From DAXETY01 sp051155755 (GTDB lineage: Bacteria > Desulfobacterota > Desulfobacteria > Desulfobacterales > SG8-13), in NCBI GenBank assembly GCA_051155755.1, contig DAXETY010000002.1, positions 1 through 64,000 of the forward strand: a DNA stretch of 64,000 bases, written 5' to 3'. Position numbers and translations under genes: made by a program. The notes beneath the pieces were generated by a model. The model was not told the origin of the DNA, did no database searches, and worked only from the letters and a program-made list of their open reading frames with translations. Positions 15,662-25,099 of this stretch are shown piece by piece (position 1 is the first letter of the stretch; every line of letters begins with the position of its first letter).

Positions 15662-16579
15662 TCATTTTTCATAATGGGACTGAAGGGTTTCAACCAGCGC
15701 CGTCAAAGTCTGATTGACGGGAGCGCGCAGCCCGGCTCTGCGGGCTTCCCGAACGATCACCCCGTTGATGGCGTCGATTTCGGTCTGACGCCTGTGATCC
15801 ACGTCCTGGCCCATGGAGGAGCGGTTGGCTGCCGTGGCCCGGGCAATCTGCAGGACGTGATCGGGCGCGTCGTTGCGGACCTCGATTCCCAATGCCCGGG
15901 CGACGTCCAGGCCCTCCTGCACGGCCGCGCGGCACAGCTCGCGGGTGACTGCCAGATCCAGCAACTGGCCGTTTTTGACGCAGGTGAGGGCCGTAATGGC
16001 ATTGATGCCGACATTGACCAGCAGTTTTTCCCAGACCACCCGGCGGATGTCGGAAGCAACGGTGGTCTCGATGCCGGCCGCATTTAAGGTGGCGGCAATG
16101 CCCAGGGCGGGCTCGAGATCGTCTGAACGCCACATGCCGATTGTGGTGGGCCCGACGCCGGCGTGCCGGATGTGCCCGGGTCCCAGCACGGTGGCCCCGT
16201 GAGCAGTGGTGCCGGCGACCACCCGGTCCGGGTCGATGATCTCGGCGATGACATCGGCATTGCCCATGCCGTTTTGCAGCGTCAGCACCCGGCTGTCGGT
16301 CCCCGGCAGAACCGCAGCAGTGCGGGCGGCGATCCGGGTTTGATTGGCTTTTACGAAAATGATCACCAGCTCCACCGCACCGATTTCGGAAGGATTGGTG
16401 GCGGCATGCACTTCGATCCGGCGGGTGGTGCCTTCCCGTTCGATGTGCAATCCGGCTTCAACGATGGCGCGCACGTGGGCTTCCCAGACGTCCACCAGCC
16501 AGACCGCGTTTCCGCTTTCGGCGAGCAGACCGCCGAAAAGCGCGCCCATGGCACCGGCGCCGATAATCGCTGTCTTCAT
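15662..16579 (-). CDS. panE: 2-dehydropantoate 2-reductase
   Basis: A 305-residue NADPH-dependent reductase. The dinucleotide-binding motif GAGAMGALFGG is at residues 7-17. The catalytic lysine is expected in the VWEKLLVNVGINAIT segment, and the C-terminal helical domain is complete. It reduces ketopantoate, the product of PanB encoded immediately downstream. Confidence 0.93.
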   Translation of the reverse strand: MKTAIIGAGAMGALFGGLLAESGNAVWLVDVWEAHVRAIVEAGLHIEREGTTRRIEVHAATNPSEIGAVELVIIFVKANQTRIAARTAAVLPGTDSRVLTLQNGMGNADVIAEIIDPDRVVAGTTAHGATVLGPGHIRHAGVGPTTIGMWRSDDLEPALGIAATLNAAGIETTVASDIRRVVWEKLLVNVGINAITALTCVKNGQLLDLAVTRELCRAAVQEGLDVARALGIEVRNDAPDHVLQIARATAANRSSMGQDVDHRRQTEIDAINGVIVREARRAGLRAPVNQTLTALVETLQSHYEK

Positions 16580-17022
16580 CGATTCGTTTCCATTCTGATG
16601 GGGCCCGCAACCTGATCACTTCGATCAACAGTTGCGGTGTCATGGCATCGCGGCAAGCAGAACGATTGTGCTTTCGTGGCACAAAGCGCCATCCGGGTCA
16701 ATGCTTTTGCCGACCCGGACACATTTCCCGGTGCAGGAAGCGAAACCGGTGTGGCCTGAACGCCGGCAACCCGGTGGATATTGCCGAAAATTGTCACCGA
16801 TTTGCCGAATCTTTGCCAACCCGGCGGCAATTTCGACCGCAAAAATGCCGAATATACAATGGTTTCCGGCTCAAACCCGAACTTTTAAACGGTATAAATA
16901 TTGCATATCACAACAAGGGCCGTAATGAAGATCGGCGGCGGCCGGAGTCATGCAAATCCTGACCTAGAGGACGATTCCGGGGCGCCGACAGATTTGCCCT
17001 TAACTCTTCCGGGGAATTGATC
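16580..17022. other. intergenic gap, no gene recognised
   Basis: A divergent region of about 440 bases between panE and the 755-residue gene. Short frames on both strands have no ribosome sites or recognisable domains. Promoters for both flanking genes must lie here, but I see no consensus hexamer pair. Confidence 0.4.
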
Positions 17023-19290
17023 ATGACCGATCGATCGGTGAATCTCGACAACGATGCCCAGCAGCTGTATGCGCAACTGGGCGGCGTGGAACTGCGCCAA
17101 CTGGATCGCCTTGATTTCAGCAAAAAAGACAAGATGCTGCAGGGACTCCTGGAAGAAGAAAAACAGGCCGATGCCATGCGTTTTCTGTTGGCCCACATGG
17201 TCTTTGGCATCAGCAGCGTGCTGCATGCGCTTCCCCAGGCCGGCGCCAGCAAAAACGTCGGTCCGACATTCCAGCAGTTGGAAAAGGTTTTCGGAAAATT
17301 CTGGCAAAAGCCCACGGCGAGCGGCGCAACCCTGATCCGCTACCGCGGCGTGTCCGGCGTGAAAACCGAAAACGATAAAAACGACTATGAAATTGTCTGT
17401 GGCAACATCATGCTCGATGCCGAGGTGGCCGCCGGCATCGCCCGTAAACAAGGCCAGGAGCAGTCCCGGCTCCTGGAGCAGCTCAGCGCAGCTTTCGAGA
17501 CGTTTTCCCAGCATGGCATCAGCAATTTCATGCTGAAAATCCCGCGGGGAACTCCGGATTTGAAACGCTTTTGGACGGCGTTGCAGATCGTAGCCCGGTT
17601 TTTCGAGGCCCTGGAGAAAGATTCCGGTCTGATTACGCTGAAACTCGGCGGCCGTCAGGTATCCATCCCACCGGTCTATAACGAACGCAACTTGCCCGAT
17701 GCCAATCTGACCCTTCTGGCCCTGCTCAACGGGGTGTCGATCCGCAAAATTCAGGAGATGGTCAAAAAAGTCGATGCCTGGATGCAGCGCTCGTCGAACA
17801 CGCCCTCCCGGATTCATTTTTCAACCACTTACGATGCCATACTCAACTTGAAGAATTTCCAGAAGAAACTCATTGTACCGCCCATCGAGGTCAATAACCT
17901 CAAGTGGTTGATGGTAAACGAAGAACAAAAAACGGTTACCGAACAGATGGCCAACGTGGCCCGCCTGGTGATGGATGCTTCCGGGGGATCCAGTCGCGAA
18001 GCCGCTCGCGTGCTCAAAAGCGTCTACGGCGACGACTACGCAAAAATCGACTCGAACCAGGTGGTCGAGCGCCTGCAGGCGACCTCCGGTCTTCTGGACA
18101 CCATCGATGGCCGCAAAAAAAGCGTGGAAATCGAAACCGAAGTCCTCGACAACGTTCAGAGGCGACTGGGGAAAGTCAACGACGAGGTCTATGACAATCT
18201 CTACGTCGACGGCGACAGCATCCGGACGCCATCCTCGCAGCAGGACGGCAACCTCATGAGCAAGGTGCACCGCAAAATCCTGGGAATGGTCACCTTCTAC
18301 AAAAATCGTTCCGCAACCAAAAAGAAGATGACGGCGATGGTCCACAGCGTCATCGATTTCGACGATCAGGATTACGATACGCTGGCCCGGGATTTCGGTG
18401 TGACCGTCCAGGAGGCCGAAGCGTTGATCCGCATGCTCAAGGGCTGCTTCGACGGGCAGGGTAATTTCCGGCGCAGCGCATTCGGCCGGATTATTCCGGA
18501 TTTGGAAAAATACGAACGCCGAATTTTCGAGTTTCTATGGCACAACCTCAAAGAGACCCTGCACCAAAAAGACCGCCAGGCGTTTCTCGACTCGCTGCAA
18601 TTGCTGGTGGACCGATTAAAACAGCCCAAGAATTCCATCTCCGTATTGCTGGACGATCTGATCAAGGACCCGGATCGCCTGCGATTTGCCGACCAGAAGG
18701 CATTCATGCTCGGCAACCGCCTGGTGCGCACCTACCACCAGGAAATTGTCAGCTACCAGATCACTCCCGAGGATGTGCTGGCGGTGCAGGTCGGGCTCGA
18801 CAAGAAACTGACCCGTTATGCGGCCTGGAAAATCGATCGCAATCAGGATAAGTTCTTTGAAAAAATCCGGACGATCCACCGGCGGGTGCTGGAGTTGTTG
18901 GACACCGAAGCGGCAGATGAAAGCGTTCTGAGCGCCCAGGATGTTCTGGCACTGGAACGGGAAGCCTACATCTTTTTTGCACTGATCGGGGGCAATACCG
19001 CCAAATCGGTACTGGTCAGCGCACTGAAAGAGTATGGATTTCCCGAATCGGAAATCTACCAGCTGGGCAATGCCCAGGAACACTTGGCCGATTTGCTGCA
19101 GATGTTAAAAGTCGTGGTGCGCGGCATCCGCCGGCAGGGCAATAACAACGATGTGGGTCTTTTGAACGAAGTCAAGACTCGTCTGGGCGTGTTCGCCCAA
19201 CTGACCCGGTCCATGCACGAAGCCGATGTCGTCAATCAAATTCGAGACCAAATCTACCAAACGGTGCAGGATATTCAAATCAAGGATTGA
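17023..19290 (+). CDS. large helical cytoplasmic protein, unknown
   Basis: A 755-residue protein that I cannot place in a family. No signal peptide or membrane span is present and predicted structure is almost wholly helical and charged. No Walker, zinc-finger or nuclease motif is visible. Segments such as EAEALIRMLKGCFDGQG and YERRIFEFLWHNLKETLHQ suggest a repetitive helical scaffold. ATG at 17023 follows GGGGAATTG. The gene ends next to a heptosyltransferase-like gene in the same orientation, so they may be cotranscribed. Confidence 0.75.
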   Translation: MTDRSVNLDNDAQQLYAQLGGVELRQLDRLDFSKKDKMLQGLLEEEKQADAMRFLLAHMVFGISSVLHALPQAGASKNVGPTFQQLEKVFGKFWQKPTASGATLIRYRGVSGVKTENDKNDYEIVCGNIMLDAEVAAGIARKQGQEQSRLLEQLSAAFETFSQHGISNFMLKIPRGTPDLKRFWTALQIVARFFEALEKDSGLITLKLGGRQVSIPPVYNERNLPDANLTLLALLNGVSIRKIQEMVKKVDAWMQRSSNTPSRIHFSTTYDAILNLKNFQKKLIVPPIEVNNLKWLMVNEEQKTVTEQMANVARLVMDASGGSSREAARVLKSVYGDDYAKIDSNQVVERLQATSGLLDTIDGRKKSVEIETEVLDNVQRRLGKVNDEVYDNLYVDGDSIRTPSSQQDGNLMSKVHRKILGMVTFYKNRSATKKKMTAMVHSVIDFDDQDYDTLARDFGVTVQEAEALIRMLKGCFDGQGNFRRSAFGRIIPDLEKYERRIFEFLWHNLKETLHQKDRQAFLDSLQLLVDRLKQPKNSISVLLDDLIKDPDRLRFADQKAFMLGNRLVRTYHQEIVSYQITPEDVLAVQVGLDKKLTRYAAWKIDRNQDKFFEKIRTIHRRVLELLDTEAADESVLSAQDVLALEREAYIFFALIGGNTAKSVLVSALKEYGFPESEIYQLGNAQEHLADLLQMLKVVVRGIRRQGNNNDVGLLNEVKTRLGVFAQLTRSMHEADVVNQIRDQIYQTVQDIQIKD

Positions 19291-19313
19291 GCCCACCCGA
19301 AAGGCATAGCGAA

Positions 19314-20291
19314 ATGCCGCTGGCGATCCCGCACAAATCGCTGCTGGTGGTCCACCAGGGGGCGTTGGGGGATTTAATCGCAACGTTTCCGGTGCTGCGG
19401 GCCCTGGGGGCGGTATTCGAGCCGCTCGACGGCGTACTGCGGAACACATTCGGTGTGCTGGCGCAGCACCTCGGACTGATCCGGCAGCATGAACCCTTGG
19501 AAGCGGCCCGTTTCGCCACACTCTACAGCCCGCCGCTGGATCCGGCCGTCGAAAAGCTGCTGGGCAATTTTCATCGCATTCTTCTATTCAGTCTCTCTGA
19601 AACTCTGGAAGCATCGGTTCGCACGGCGAACCGACGGGTATTTCGCATCGCGCCGTGGCCGGCGGCGCATGAACGGATCGAAGTGACCCGTTTTTTGGCA
19701 AAGCAACTGACGGAATCGGGCCTCTTCGACGAAGAGGAACAGATAGACTTCGTGGCGGCATTGACCGGCGGCAAGCCACCGGCTCCGGTGATAAACCGCC
19801 GACGAATTATACTGGCACCCGGCGCTGGAAGTCCGAAAAAACGATGGCCGCTGTCGCATTTTCTATCCCTGGCCGATTCCCTGAGCCGTAGAAATTATCG
19901 GCCGGAGATCCTTCTGGGTCCGGCCGAAACCGACATCGAACCATTTCTGAGCCAAAGCGGAGGTGGTCGGCCGCCGCAAATCCGTCCGAAAACGCTGCTC
20001 GCATTGGTCGAATGTCTGTCCGATGCCGGTGGATTTATTGGGAACGATTCGGCTGCAGGACACCTGGCGGCATTTATCGGATTGCCCACTGTCGCAATTT
20101 TCGGACCTTCGGATCCGCTGCGCTGGAAACCCTGGGGCCCCTGCGTCCGTGTGGTCCAGTCAAAATTCGACTGCAGTCCCTGTTTCGACGACCGCCGTTC
20201 GGCGTGTGAATTCCCGGGAAGCTGCATGGAGCGCATCGAACCGGCACAGGTGCTGCAGGCCTTCTGCCAACTGCGCCCGGAGTGGTTGTAA
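19314..20291 (+). CDS. glycosyltransferase family 9 (ADP-heptose:LPS type)
   Basis: A 325-residue GT9 protein. The N-terminus VVHQGALGDLIATFPVLRAL is the family signature with the catalytic-region GDL. The C-terminal Rossmann half has APGAGSPKKRWP and FIGNDSAAGHLAAFIGLPTVAIFGPSDPLRW. These enzymes add heptose to lipopolysaccharide core on the inner leaflet. A start at TTG 19287, overlapping the previous stop, is possible; ATG 19314 has AAAGG upstream. CysPCFDDRRSAC near the end resembles the Cys pairs common in this family. Confidence 0.88.
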   Translation: MPLAIPHKSLLVVHQGALGDLIATFPVLRALGAVFEPLDGVLRNTFGVLAQHLGLIRQHEPLEAARFATLYSPPLDPAVEKLLGNFHRILLFSLSETLEASVRTANRRVFRIAPWPAAHERIEVTRFLAKQLTESGLFDEEEQIDFVAALTGGKPPAPVINRRRIILAPGAGSPKKRWPLSHFLSLADSLSRRNYRPEILLGPAETDIEPFLSQSGGGRPPQIRPKTLLALVECLSDAGGFIGNDSAAGHLAAFIGLPTVAIFGPSDPLRWKPWGPCVRVVQSKFDCSPCFDDRRSACEFPGSCMERIEPAQVLQAFCQLRPEWL

Positions 20292-20298
20292 GGGCATG

Positions 20299-20337
20299 AA
20301 AAAAGTGAGCCCCTGCCGGGGTACCGGCAGGGGCTCA
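20299..20337 (-). terminator. strong terminator hairpin
   Basis: A perfect 14-bp stem, TGAGCCCCTGCCGG (20306-20319) with CCGGCAGGGGCTCA (20324-20337). The A run at 20299-20304 makes a T run for minus-strand transcripts, so it mainly ends the PilZ gene unit at 20582-20992. It may also act on the GT9 gene. Confidence 0.75.
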
Positions 20338-20581
20338 TGACGGGCATTGGTATTTCGCAATCGTGTGATGTCAGCGCCGCTTCAACTGTCGTTCCGCTCG
20401 ACCCGTATTCCGTGTCAGATCCGCTTCCACTTCCGCAACAGCCCAGTCGAGAAAATGCCCAATAAATTTTGGAGCTAATTAAACCAAACCGTTGCGCTTG
20501 TCAAGTCTCAACTGCGAAAAAAACGACGGCTGTTGACGTATTCGGTCTGCAAAAAACGGGGGGTTTGACGAAAGCACCAGA

Positions 20582-20992
20582 TCAACGGGAAGGCAGTTGC
20601 TCGAGGGGCTTTTCGAACTTGACCCCGAAACCGCCGTCGGGAAGCAGCCGCACAATCGTACCTCGGATTTTCACGTTTTCGCTGCTTTGCGGCAATTCGA
20701 AGGTCAGCATGATCTCCTGGCCGACGGAAAGCTTTTCATTGGAGTCGATTCGCATACCATCGGCGCTGATATCGATGATAAAACCACGAAACACCCGGTC
20801 GTTGGCGGCAAAATCAACGTTCTGGAAACATTTTTCCCGGGGTGAATTGCGTTTGCCCTCCCGTCGTCTTTCTTCCAGTTCGATAAGAAGGTTTTGCCGT
20901 TCAATGACGGGCATCTCCAAAATCAGTTCGAACAGCCGAGCTGTCAAAACGGATATAGCCGGATCTTTGGCCAGTTTTTCCGGATCGGTCAT
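20582..20992 (-). CDS. PilZ-domain protein
   Basis: A 136-residue protein: helical N-terminus (about 1-45), then a PilZ domain with an Arg-rich stretch (RREGKRNSPR) and the D-x-S-x-x-G motif IDISADGMRI, the two c-di-GMP contacts of the family. Beta strands fill the rest (GQEIMLTFELP, GGFGVKFEKP). ATG at 20992 has GGAAGG. It is likely a c-di-GMP-responsive effector; its target is not indicated by neighbours. A promoter at 21290-21318 would give a leader of nearly 300 bases. Confidence 0.8.
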   Translation of the reverse strand: MTDPEKLAKDPAISVLTARLFELILEMPVIERQNLLIELEERRREGKRNSPREKCFQNVDFAANDRVFRGFIIDISADGMRIDSNEKLSVGQEIMLTFELPQSSENVKIRGTIVRLLPDGGFGVKFEKPLEQLPSR

Positions 20993-21401
20993 GCAAGCCT
21001 TCCCCGAATTGAATCGACGATCCTCCGCAGCCGGTCGAAGAATCGGTTTGCGGCCCGCAAGCTTCAAAGGGCGCCGTATCCCGCCGGATGCCTCCATTTT
21101 GCTGCAGTCAGCGCCTGAGAGTCCTCATTTTTGCGGGCGTAAACCAAACGAGCTGTCGGACAGTACTTGGAACCAACCGGTGGTCGCACAAAACCAGGAT
21201 CACATTTTACCGCTTCGCGCCCCGGTAAAAGTGGCAGGACTTTTTAGCAGCAACTCCCCGACGGCTGAATGAATCTTATAACAACCTATTATTTAACAAA
21301 ATTTAATAGAATTGTCAATCTGCGACCGAAAAGAAAGACGGGAAGATGATATGCGAGGGCGGGAAACTGGTACCATCGGCCGTTGACGGACGACGCACCG
21401 G
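20993..21401. other. leader region between two minus-strand genes
   Basis: About 400 bases without a convincing gene. It contains a good minus-strand promoter at 21290-21318. An in-frame upstream extension of the PilZ ORF exists but lacks a ribosome site. Confidence 0.4.
21290..21318 (-). promoter_or_regulatory. sigma-70-type promoter
   Basis: On the minus strand TTGACA (21318-21313) is followed after 17 bases by TAAATA (21295-21290), within AT-rich DNA. It points toward the PilZ gene ending at 20582. Confidence 0.55.
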
Positions 21402-21638
21402 TTACTTGATTTTGCCCTTGCGGGCTTTGTAGCAGCGGCGCTCGACGTAGGTGGAGGTCTGGGGATCCCACACCGCCTCGTTTTCGTGGACGATCTTGGG
21501 ACCGCCCTCCCAGGCGCCGCAGGCCAGCACGGCGGTTTCGCCGAGGGTGAACTTATTACCGCAAGCCGGGCAACCCTCCGCATTGAGTTCGTTCAACTTG
21601 GCAAGGTCGATGACGATGGGATTTCCTTTTTCGGCCAT
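21402..21638 (-). CDS. small cysteine-rich protein, unknown
   Basis: A 78-residue protein beginning MAEKGNPIVIDLAKL. It has CPAC and a later CGAW and C, suggesting a structural zinc site. ATG at 21638 is seven bases after GGAG; an overlapping ATG at 21644 is too close to it. It resembles short conserved hypothetical proteins of sulfate reducers, though I cannot name the family. The C-terminal VERRCYKARKGKIK is basic. Confidence 0.6.
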   Translation of the reverse strand: MAEKGNPIVIDLAKLNELNAEGCPACGNKFTLGETAVLACGAWEGGPKIVHENEAVWDPQTSTYVERRCYKARKGKIK

Positions 21639-21828
21639 GTCCATCTCCGGAAACTGTTTGAATGATTGATTGAACGCTTGAAGGGTAAGTTTCGTTGACG
21701 GCAGTGTCAAGGCATTGTAAGCTTCCGGCAATCCGCCCGGCGGCTGGTTTCCGTGCCTGGCTGCGGCCGAGGCAAAATCGATCGATAAACGAAACAACGC
21801 CCGGCAATCGGCTCGGTGTCCATCCATC

Positions 21829-23388
21829 ATGGTTTGCAGTCTCTCCGGTTCTGCGCAATATCCTGCCCCGCGGCTTCAGCGCCGCTGTCGGCATGTTTCG
21901 ACGGTGGTCACCCGGGCCCTGATCATCGCTGCCTTGATCGGAATCGCGGTATTTACGAGCGGGTGCGCCGGACGGTATTTCCACAACAGCGGCCGGCCGG
22001 ATTTTACACCCCAGGCGACGCTGGCGCAGTGGCCCGCACCGGAATACTGGACCGGCATTGTATTCAACGGGCAAAAAATCGGATTCAGTCATCTGCAAAT
22101 CCGGTCCGATCCGGACCCAAACGGCACGTTCCTCATCCGCTCCGAAGCTTTTTTTCACCTCCGCTTTCTAACCCTGGACAAATCCGTGTACATGCAATCC
22201 ATCGATCGGGTGGACGCGAATTTGGGGTTGATACAGTGTCGTTACGAATCCGAGATCGACGGCAGCCGCATACGGGTCGAAGCCCGGCGGAATGGTGACC
22301 AATTGCAATATGCGGTATTCAACCGCGATGCGGAGACCCGGCAGACCCTTGTGCTGGAAGAAAACGCCCGGGTGTATCCGGCCAGCGCCATTGGACTGGT
22401 CCCGATGCTCCGGGGCCTGGCGATCGGCCGCAGCTACACATACCTGGTTTTCGATCCACAGGTTCAAGGCCTGCAGCCCGTTTCACAGAATATCACCGCC
22501 TATGAGCGCAGCGATCTTTTCGACGGCGCGGCCTTTCGAATCCAGAGCCGGTACCAGGGGCAATTAATGACCACCTGGATGGATGAACGCGGCCGGCCGA
22601 TGCTGGAGATGTCCATGGGCGGGACTTTCATCGCAGCCCTGGAAGACGAGAAAACCGCCCGCAGCTATCTGACCCGTGCGGCCCTGAGCAAGGAAGAGTC
22701 CCTGCTGAATTACAGTCTGATTCCAACCGCCGTCTCATTGGCGGCAACCGAGCAGCTGCACGTTCTGACCTTGCTGCTCCAGGGCCTTCCGGAAACCTTT
22801 TCCGTGCCCACCGATCGCCGCCAGCAATGCATGCGGCGTGGTATGGAAACCCAATGCCGCATTACCGCTCAAGACCATCCGGCCACCCCGGACGACGTTG
22901 CCGACACCGCCTACCTGCAGCCCACCGTGGCCATCAATACCCATCATCCCAGAATCGAACAGGCAGCCCGCCAGGCAGTAGGTGGGACCGCAACCGACCG
23001 GGAACGCATCGAAGCGCTGGTTGGCTGGATGCAGCGCCATATAAGGCCCGAAGCCGTGGACGTGTATTCCGCGCTGGACGTACTCGAAGGCGGACGGGCG
23101 GAATGTCAGGGTCATGCCCTGCTGTTTGCGGCCATGGCACGAACGCTGGGCATACCCACCCGTGTCGTCAACGGTATCGTTTACTCGGATCGCTATCAGG
23201 GTTTTTTGTATCACAGCTGGAACGAGTGCCTGGTGGCGAATCGATGGCTTTCCGTCGATCCGATCTGGGGTCAGATACCGGCCGACGTCACCCATCTGAA
23301 ACTGATCGAGGGACATGCGCTCCAGGAGCTGGCGCCTTTGATGGAGATCATCGGCAAGCTGTCCATACAAATCCAGTCGGCACATTAA
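21829..23388 (+). CDS. transglutaminase-like-domain lipoprotein
   Basis: A 519-residue exported protein. A signal segment (about 29-45) ends in lipobox TSGC, so it is likely lipid-anchored. The middle is beta-rich. The C-terminal transglutaminase-like domain shows the cysteine in GRAECQGHALLFAAMARTLG, the histidine in YHSWNE and the aspartate in SVDPIWGQ, a complete Cys-His-Asp triad. Such proteins act as peptidases or cross-linking enzymes at the envelope. No ribosome site precedes ATG 21829, and a GTG near 21903 is an alternative. The GalT-like gene follows 30 bases downstream. Confidence 0.8.
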   Translation: MVCSLSGSAQYPAPRLQRRCRHVSTVVTRALIIAALIGIAVFTSGCAGRYFHNSGRPDFTPQATLAQWPAPEYWTGIVFNGQKIGFSHLQIRSDPDPNGTFLIRSEAFFHLRFLTLDKSVYMQSIDRVDANLGLIQCRYESEIDGSRIRVEARRNGDQLQYAVFNRDAETRQTLVLEENARVYPASAIGLVPMLRGLAIGRSYTYLVFDPQVQGLQPVSQNITAYERSDLFDGAAFRIQSRYQGQLMTTWMDERGRPMLEMSMGGTFIAALEDEKTARSYLTRAALSKEESLLNYSLIPTAVSLAATEQLHVLTLLLQGLPETFSVPTDRRQQCMRRGMETQCRITAQDHPATPDDVADTAYLQPTVAINTHHPRIEQAARQAVGGTATDRERIEALVGWMQRHIRPEAVDVYSALDVLEGGRAECQGHALLFAAMARTLGIPTRVVNGIVYSDRYQGFLYHSWNECLVANRWLSVDPIWGQIPADVTHLKLIEGHALQELAPLMEIIGKLSIQIQSAH

Positions 23389-23418
23389 CCGGAACATCGA
23401 TCCCAAGGCGGCGTTTTT

Positions 23419-24504
23419 ATGAACGAACCATCCACAGACGGACTTTTGTTCGAAGCCCGCAGGGTTTATGCCAATTTCGTGGCCCCATCGGGCCGGAGGG
23501 TGACGAAACCGATCGAAATTCGAACGCATCCGATTACCGGTCGCACCTGTCGGATCGCCTTCAGCCGCATCGAAGAGCGCGAAACCGGCACGGAGCGCTT
23601 CCCGGCTCCCCCTCCGGAACGGGACGAAACCGGGAAATGCCCCTTCTGCCTGCCGCAGGTGGCCGAAAAAATACCGCGCATCAATCCGGAAATGGGGCTT
23701 GAAGACCGCATGGTTGAAGGTTCCTCGCTGCTGTTTCCCAATTTGTTTCCCTACGGCAGTTATTCGGCGGTCAGCCTGTTCGACGATCACCATTACGTGG
23801 AAATCGGCACGGCCACTACCGCCTCGTACCAGGACAGTCTGGTGAACTGCTGCAATTACCTGGCCCGGGTCCGGCAGCACGATCCCCAGGCCGTTTACCA
23901 GGCCATTACCCAGAATCATCTCCCGGCCGCCGGCGGCAGCCTGATCCACCCGCATCTGCAGATCAACGCCGATGCCATTCCGTCCAATTACCAGCGCGTG
24001 CTTCTGGCAGCCGCCCACCGGTATCATCGCGCCACCGGAGGGATGCTTTATTCGGCCTACCTGCAGCACGAACGCGCTGAAGGCTCGCGCTACATCGCCC
24101 GCATCGGGGCGTGGGAGTGGTTGGCAGCCTTCGCACCGGAAGGCTTTTACGAGTTGTGGGCCATATTGCCGGAGACCACCTCGCTGGCGACCCTTTCCGG
24201 CCGACACTGCCGGGATCTGGCCCGCGGCATCCTCTGCGCCCAGCGCTATTATCGCAGCCTGAACCGCAACGGGTACAACTTTGGCCTGCTCGTGGTGGAA
24301 ACGCCGGCAAGCCGTCTGGAACTGCGCGCGTCCATGGTAGTGCGCGCCAACTATGCGCCCTGGACCCGCAGTGACCACAGCGGCTTCGAAGTCATGCTGG
24401 GAGATATGGCCACATTCAGTCCGCCCGAGGAAACCGCCGCCGCCGCCCGGGACTTTTTCGCCGACCCAACCGGCGCCGGCGGCACCCCGGCGGTCGGCAA
24501 ATAA
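23419..24504 (+). CDS. GalT-like HIT-superfamily protein
   Basis: A 361-residue protein of the galactose-1-phosphate uridylyltransferase/HIT superfamily. The active-site region reads GGSLIHPHLQINAD, where GalT has HPHGQ, so the nucleophilic His of the H-x-H motif is retained but the following Gly is Leu. CPFC near residue 74 matches the GalT metal-site region. The divergence argues for a different sugar-nucleotide or nucleotidyl transfer reaction. Probably cotranscribed with the transglutaminase-like gene. Confidence 0.75.
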   Translation: MNEPSTDGLLFEARRVYANFVAPSGRRVTKPIEIRTHPITGRTCRIAFSRIEERETGTERFPAPPPERDETGKCPFCLPQVAEKIPRINPEMGLEDRMVEGSSLLFPNLFPYGSYSAVSLFDDHHYVEIGTATTASYQDSLVNCCNYLARVRQHDPQAVYQAITQNHLPAAGGSLIHPHLQINADAIPSNYQRVLLAAAHRYHRATGGMLYSAYLQHERAEGSRYIARIGAWEWLAAFAPEGFYELWAILPETTSLATLSGRHCRDLARGILCAQRYYRSLNRNGYNFGLLVVETPASRLELRASMVVRANYAPWTRSDHSGFEVMLGDMATFSPPEETAAAARDFFADPTGAGGTPAVGK

Positions 24505-24538
24505 TCATCCCACCTGCCGTTTCATGTCCCGATTTTTG

Positions 24539-24568
24539 TTGACAGCGATTACCACAATGTGGGTAAAT
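24539..24568 (+). promoter_or_regulatory. promoter with palindrome
   Basis: TTGACA at 24539-24544 and GTAAAT at 24563-24568 (18-base spacer). The spacer and -10 carry the imperfect palindrome TTACCACAATGTGGGTAA (24549-24566), whose core ACCAC-N3-GTGG resembles the palindromes at 852-868 and 60789-60805. It drives the HTH/two-CW gene. Confidence 0.45.
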
Positions 24569-24636
24569 GAGGTGTTGTAAAACCATCAATTGCACGCATC
24601 AAAAATCCTCCTCGGAAAATGGAGGAAAGGACTGCA

Positions 24637-25017
24637 ATGACCAAGGAAGAGTTCAAAAGGTATCGAAAATCACTCGATAAAACCCAAAAACAAATGGCGC
24701 AGCTGCTCGGTGTATCCGTCAAAGCCGTCCACAGCTACGAGCAGGGCTGGCGCACCGTGCCTCCTTCGGCGGAACGCCAGATATTTTTCCTGCTGAGCCA
24801 GAAGAACGGCAGCCGCAAGCCGGCTCGCAACTGCTGGGAAATCCGCAACTGTCCGGACTCGACCCGGGCCGAGTGTCCGGCCTGGGAGTTCGACGCCGGC
24901 AAGCTGTGCTGGTTCATCAACGGTACCATCTGTGACGGTTCGATCCAGAAAAACTGGAAAGAAAAGATGAAAATCTGCCGTTCCTGCGACATCTTTAAAA
25001 ATCTTGCCCGAATTTGA
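24637..25017 (+). CDS. HTH domain fused to two-CW cysteine-rich domain
   Basis: A 126-residue protein. Residues 1-55 are a helix-turn-helix of XRE type (KTQKQMAQLLGVSVKAVHSYEQG). Residues 68-126 form a cysteine-rich two-CW domain: CWEIRNC, CPAW, CWF, C, CRSCDIF. Two-CW domains are typical of anaerobic Desulfobacterota and probably bind metal or an Fe-S cluster. Together this suggests a metal- or redox-responsive DNA-binding protein; the promoter palindrome may be its own operator. Start fixed by GGAGGAAAGG. Confidence 0.75.
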   Translation: MTKEEFKRYRKSLDKTQKQMAQLLGVSVKAVHSYEQGWRTVPPSAERQIFFLLSQKNGSRKPARNCWEIRNCPDSTRAECPAWEFDAGKLCWFINGTICDGSIQKNWKEKMKICRSCDIFKNLARI

Positions 25018-25099
25018 GCCTTCATCCCAGCCCGATTTCCGCACCGAACCGAAACGAACCGCCACCCGCGCCGGCTGATGGAATCGACCCCCGACAGCA

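Noticed and set aside
22735..24378. 547-codon minus-strand ORF opposite the transglutaminase and GalT-like genes
   Set aside because: A shadow frame of GC-rich coding DNA; the plus-strand genes have clear motifs.
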